A DNA stretch of 64,000 bases from Mugil cephalus (lineage: Eukaryota; Chordata; Actinopteri; Mugiliformes; Mugilidae): contig NC_061789.1 in assembly GCF_022458985.1 (NCBI RefSeq), positions 18,270,357-18,334,356 on the forward strand, in the 5' to 3' direction. Under the pieces are notes generated by a model, which saw only the letters and a list, made by a program, of their open reading frames with translations, searched no databases and was not told the DNA's origin. Made by a program: the position numbers and the translations under genes. This document shows, piece after piece, positions 61,895-64,000 of the stretch. Positions within the stretch are counted from its first letter, which is position 1, and each line of letters begins with the position of its first letter.

Positions 61895-64000
61895 GTAAGG
61901 GTATAAAAAACGTCTTCCTGTGCACTCCCCTACTTTAAAATAGCGCTAATGAGGTTTCCTGGTTTTGAGCCGTGGCTGGATGTATTTTGGCTCTCCTAAA
62001 ACTACACCTTTGACGTATTTTTGTGAATGAATTGAACGCACCAGGAGGACAGGTACTCCGCCAGCTAAGCGAGCTAACAGCTAGCTAACGTCTGGAAGGC
62101 GGTGGCACGACAAGGTGGACCAAAAACGAAATAGCATCTTATGTTTTTAATAAAGGGCTTATTTTACACACCAAAAAGACTGTATTTTTCCTCAAGACGT
62201 CGACTTAAGGCCATGATATTTATGTGCCTTAAACCAGCGTTTCACAGAGCTTCCTTCTGTCGAGCCTGGCCTGGGCCCGGCTCCACTTTGGTCACCACTG
62301 TTCTGAGGGGAACTGATGGATAATTTTTTAAACACATCCTCTGTAGTTAACTTTTTTGTTTAAAATGCCGAGTGTTATAGAACTTCTCGGGTACCATTTG
62401 ATCGTTAGAAAGGCGGCTTTTTCGTTTCCAATCCCGTTCAAGACAGCGTGGAGTGAATTGGACGTGTCTGTGTCCAGTTCACGGACTAATCCAAGTCAGG
62501 AATGATTAGTCGAGCAGGCTCGTTTGGTTTTCAGGCAGAGCACACGTCTAATCTCAGCCAAGGTGGTAATCTCATCAATTTCACCTGTAGTGACTCTATC
62601 GAGGTCACTAATTCACACGGGAGCAACAACTGGAGTTCACATTAGCGCTGCACTTCTTGTTCCTCTTTCCCTTCCTAGCTTTGAGGCGGTAAAGGTGGTC
62701 AGAATGTGCAGAACAGTACATGTAACAAAATCAGTTGAGTTTGAAACGAGATAAAACACTCTTAATTCACTTATATGGGTGGCCTATTTATAGAAATATT
62801 TGTTTGTGATTTTTTTTTTTTTTTTAACCAAAGCAGGGCTTGGGGCAAGTAGATAATTTGTCTAATGGACGTCTGAAAGGCTGTAGGAGATCAATCCCTG
62901 TTGAGGCGAGTTTATCTGTTGGGGTTGACAGATGAGGAAGGTGGAGAAAGAGCACACAAAGCACTCTGTCCGAAGTAACATCAGCTCCTGACTGGATGCG
63001 TTTCTCGTCTGTTGCATGTGATAAATGTTTTCTCAGAGTGCTCTGAAATGAAATTGATCTGCCTCAGAACCGTTCTCGGTGCACAAGCGATCCGAGCAGC
63101 CCCATATTGCAAGTCATATTAGACCTCTTATTGCAAGTTATGTTGGTGTGTCGGAAGGCTGGTATTAAGGGGAATCAAATTGCCACAAGTACAGTCTGCA
63201 TTTGCTCTGGAATCTGGCTTGAAGCACAAGTGCATTCCAGCAGACAGACACTCCCATAAAACGTGCTCTGTCAGAGGCCTGCTGTGCCATCTCTCCCTGC
63301 TCTGAACCGAATGCAGGAGGGTAGCCTGCTGTCTGTCTTTGCTGCCACTCTGCATCAGCTCTCAGCCCTTCAGCCACGCCAAACACAACCTCCCCTTTTC
63401 CTTCCCTGTGGGAAGCACACATTGCCATTCTTGTTTGTTTGAAGCGGCCGAGGCTGCATTGCATTTTTGTGTGTGCTAACCAGGTTAGCTCGGGTGAAAG
63501 CAAGGGAGCTGAGGTTTTTGCTAGTAATGCTTCATTAGTATTCATAGCCACTGACGAATTCCTTTACCTGACCGTCTGTATCTATAATGTCCCTCTTCGG
63601 AGAGGGTTTGAACAGAGGCTTGTTCGCCTGTCAGCTGCATTCCAGTATAGCAGGGCTGGGCCCAACAAAAGGAGCGGGCAGCCGAGCGCACGTAAAGACA
63701 GGAAGTGAATTTTGGTTGAAGCTCTCGTTGGTAACCGTTCTGTCGTCTTATTTGGCTTCCTTTCAGTGCTTAAAACGCTTACAGGGCTCAAGTTTCGAGC
63801 TTGTATCTGTGAGAGTAGCTTTTTTGTAGCTTGAGTGGAGGACATCTGTTGAAGCGCAGCCAACGAGACGTGTTACAAGGAAGTGTTTTTATTTGTGTAA
63901 TATGCAAACATACCAGTAAAACGAGTCAGATACATTTAGTTAATCTACATCCTCTGAAGGTGTATAATTAAATGTGGGTGTCACTATAGGATTAGTAGCC
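61895..64000 (+). other. Start of lasp1 intron 1
   Basis: I see a T-rich run near 62812-62826 and no exon, tRNA or clear repeat in this stretch. Open frames near 63165-63863 lie on both strands and carry no known domain. Confidence 0.6.

Overview
The window is vertebrate nuclear DNA, almost certainly from a teleost fish. The evidence is spliced genes with GT-AG introns, a gene order matching human 17q12 (RPL19-CACNB1-ARL5C-PLXDC1-LASP1), Tc1/mariner remnants and dispersed repeats typical of teleosts, many simple repeats, and short intergenic distances.

Layout from left to right. (1) 1-4237, minus: the first seven exons of an alpha-2,8-sialyltransferase (ST8SIA family, closest by eye to the ST8SIA6 group); its 3' end lies outside the window. 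(2) 4238-9655: intergenic DNA holding the 5' part of a dead Tc1/mariner transposon. (3) 9656-11990, minus: rpl19, complete in six exons. (4) 15674-41621, plus: cacnb1, the voltage-gated calcium channel beta-1 subunit. It has alternative exons 7a and 7b, an optional read-through C terminus after exon 13 and two polyadenylation sites. (5) 43964-46968, plus: arl5c, an ARF-like GTPase in six exons. (6) 49321-60914, plus: plxdc1 (TEM7), 14 exons with a 6.8-kb first intron. (7) 61826 to the window end, plus: exon 1 of lasp1 and the start of its long first intron.

Five full-length tRNA-Cys(GCA) genes lie at wide spacing, two as solo minus-strand copies and three inside plxdc1 introns; a decayed relative lies near 2051. 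Two of the plxdc1 copies belong to an inverted segmental duplication of about 0.5 kb that also carries terminal pieces of a Tc1/mariner-type element.

The genes are not an operon. Functionally cacnb1 (excitation-contraction coupling), arl5c (Golgi traffic), plxdc1 (endothelial and neural surface receptor) and lasp1 (actin adaptor) are independent; what links them is ancient linkage. I found no unknown gene system. The most useful oddities are the inverted tRNA duplication, a perfect 19-bp hairpin in a sialyltransferase intron, an unexplained antisense CRE/TATA promoter inside plxdc1, and the orientation of lasp1 relative to plxdc1, which differs from human.
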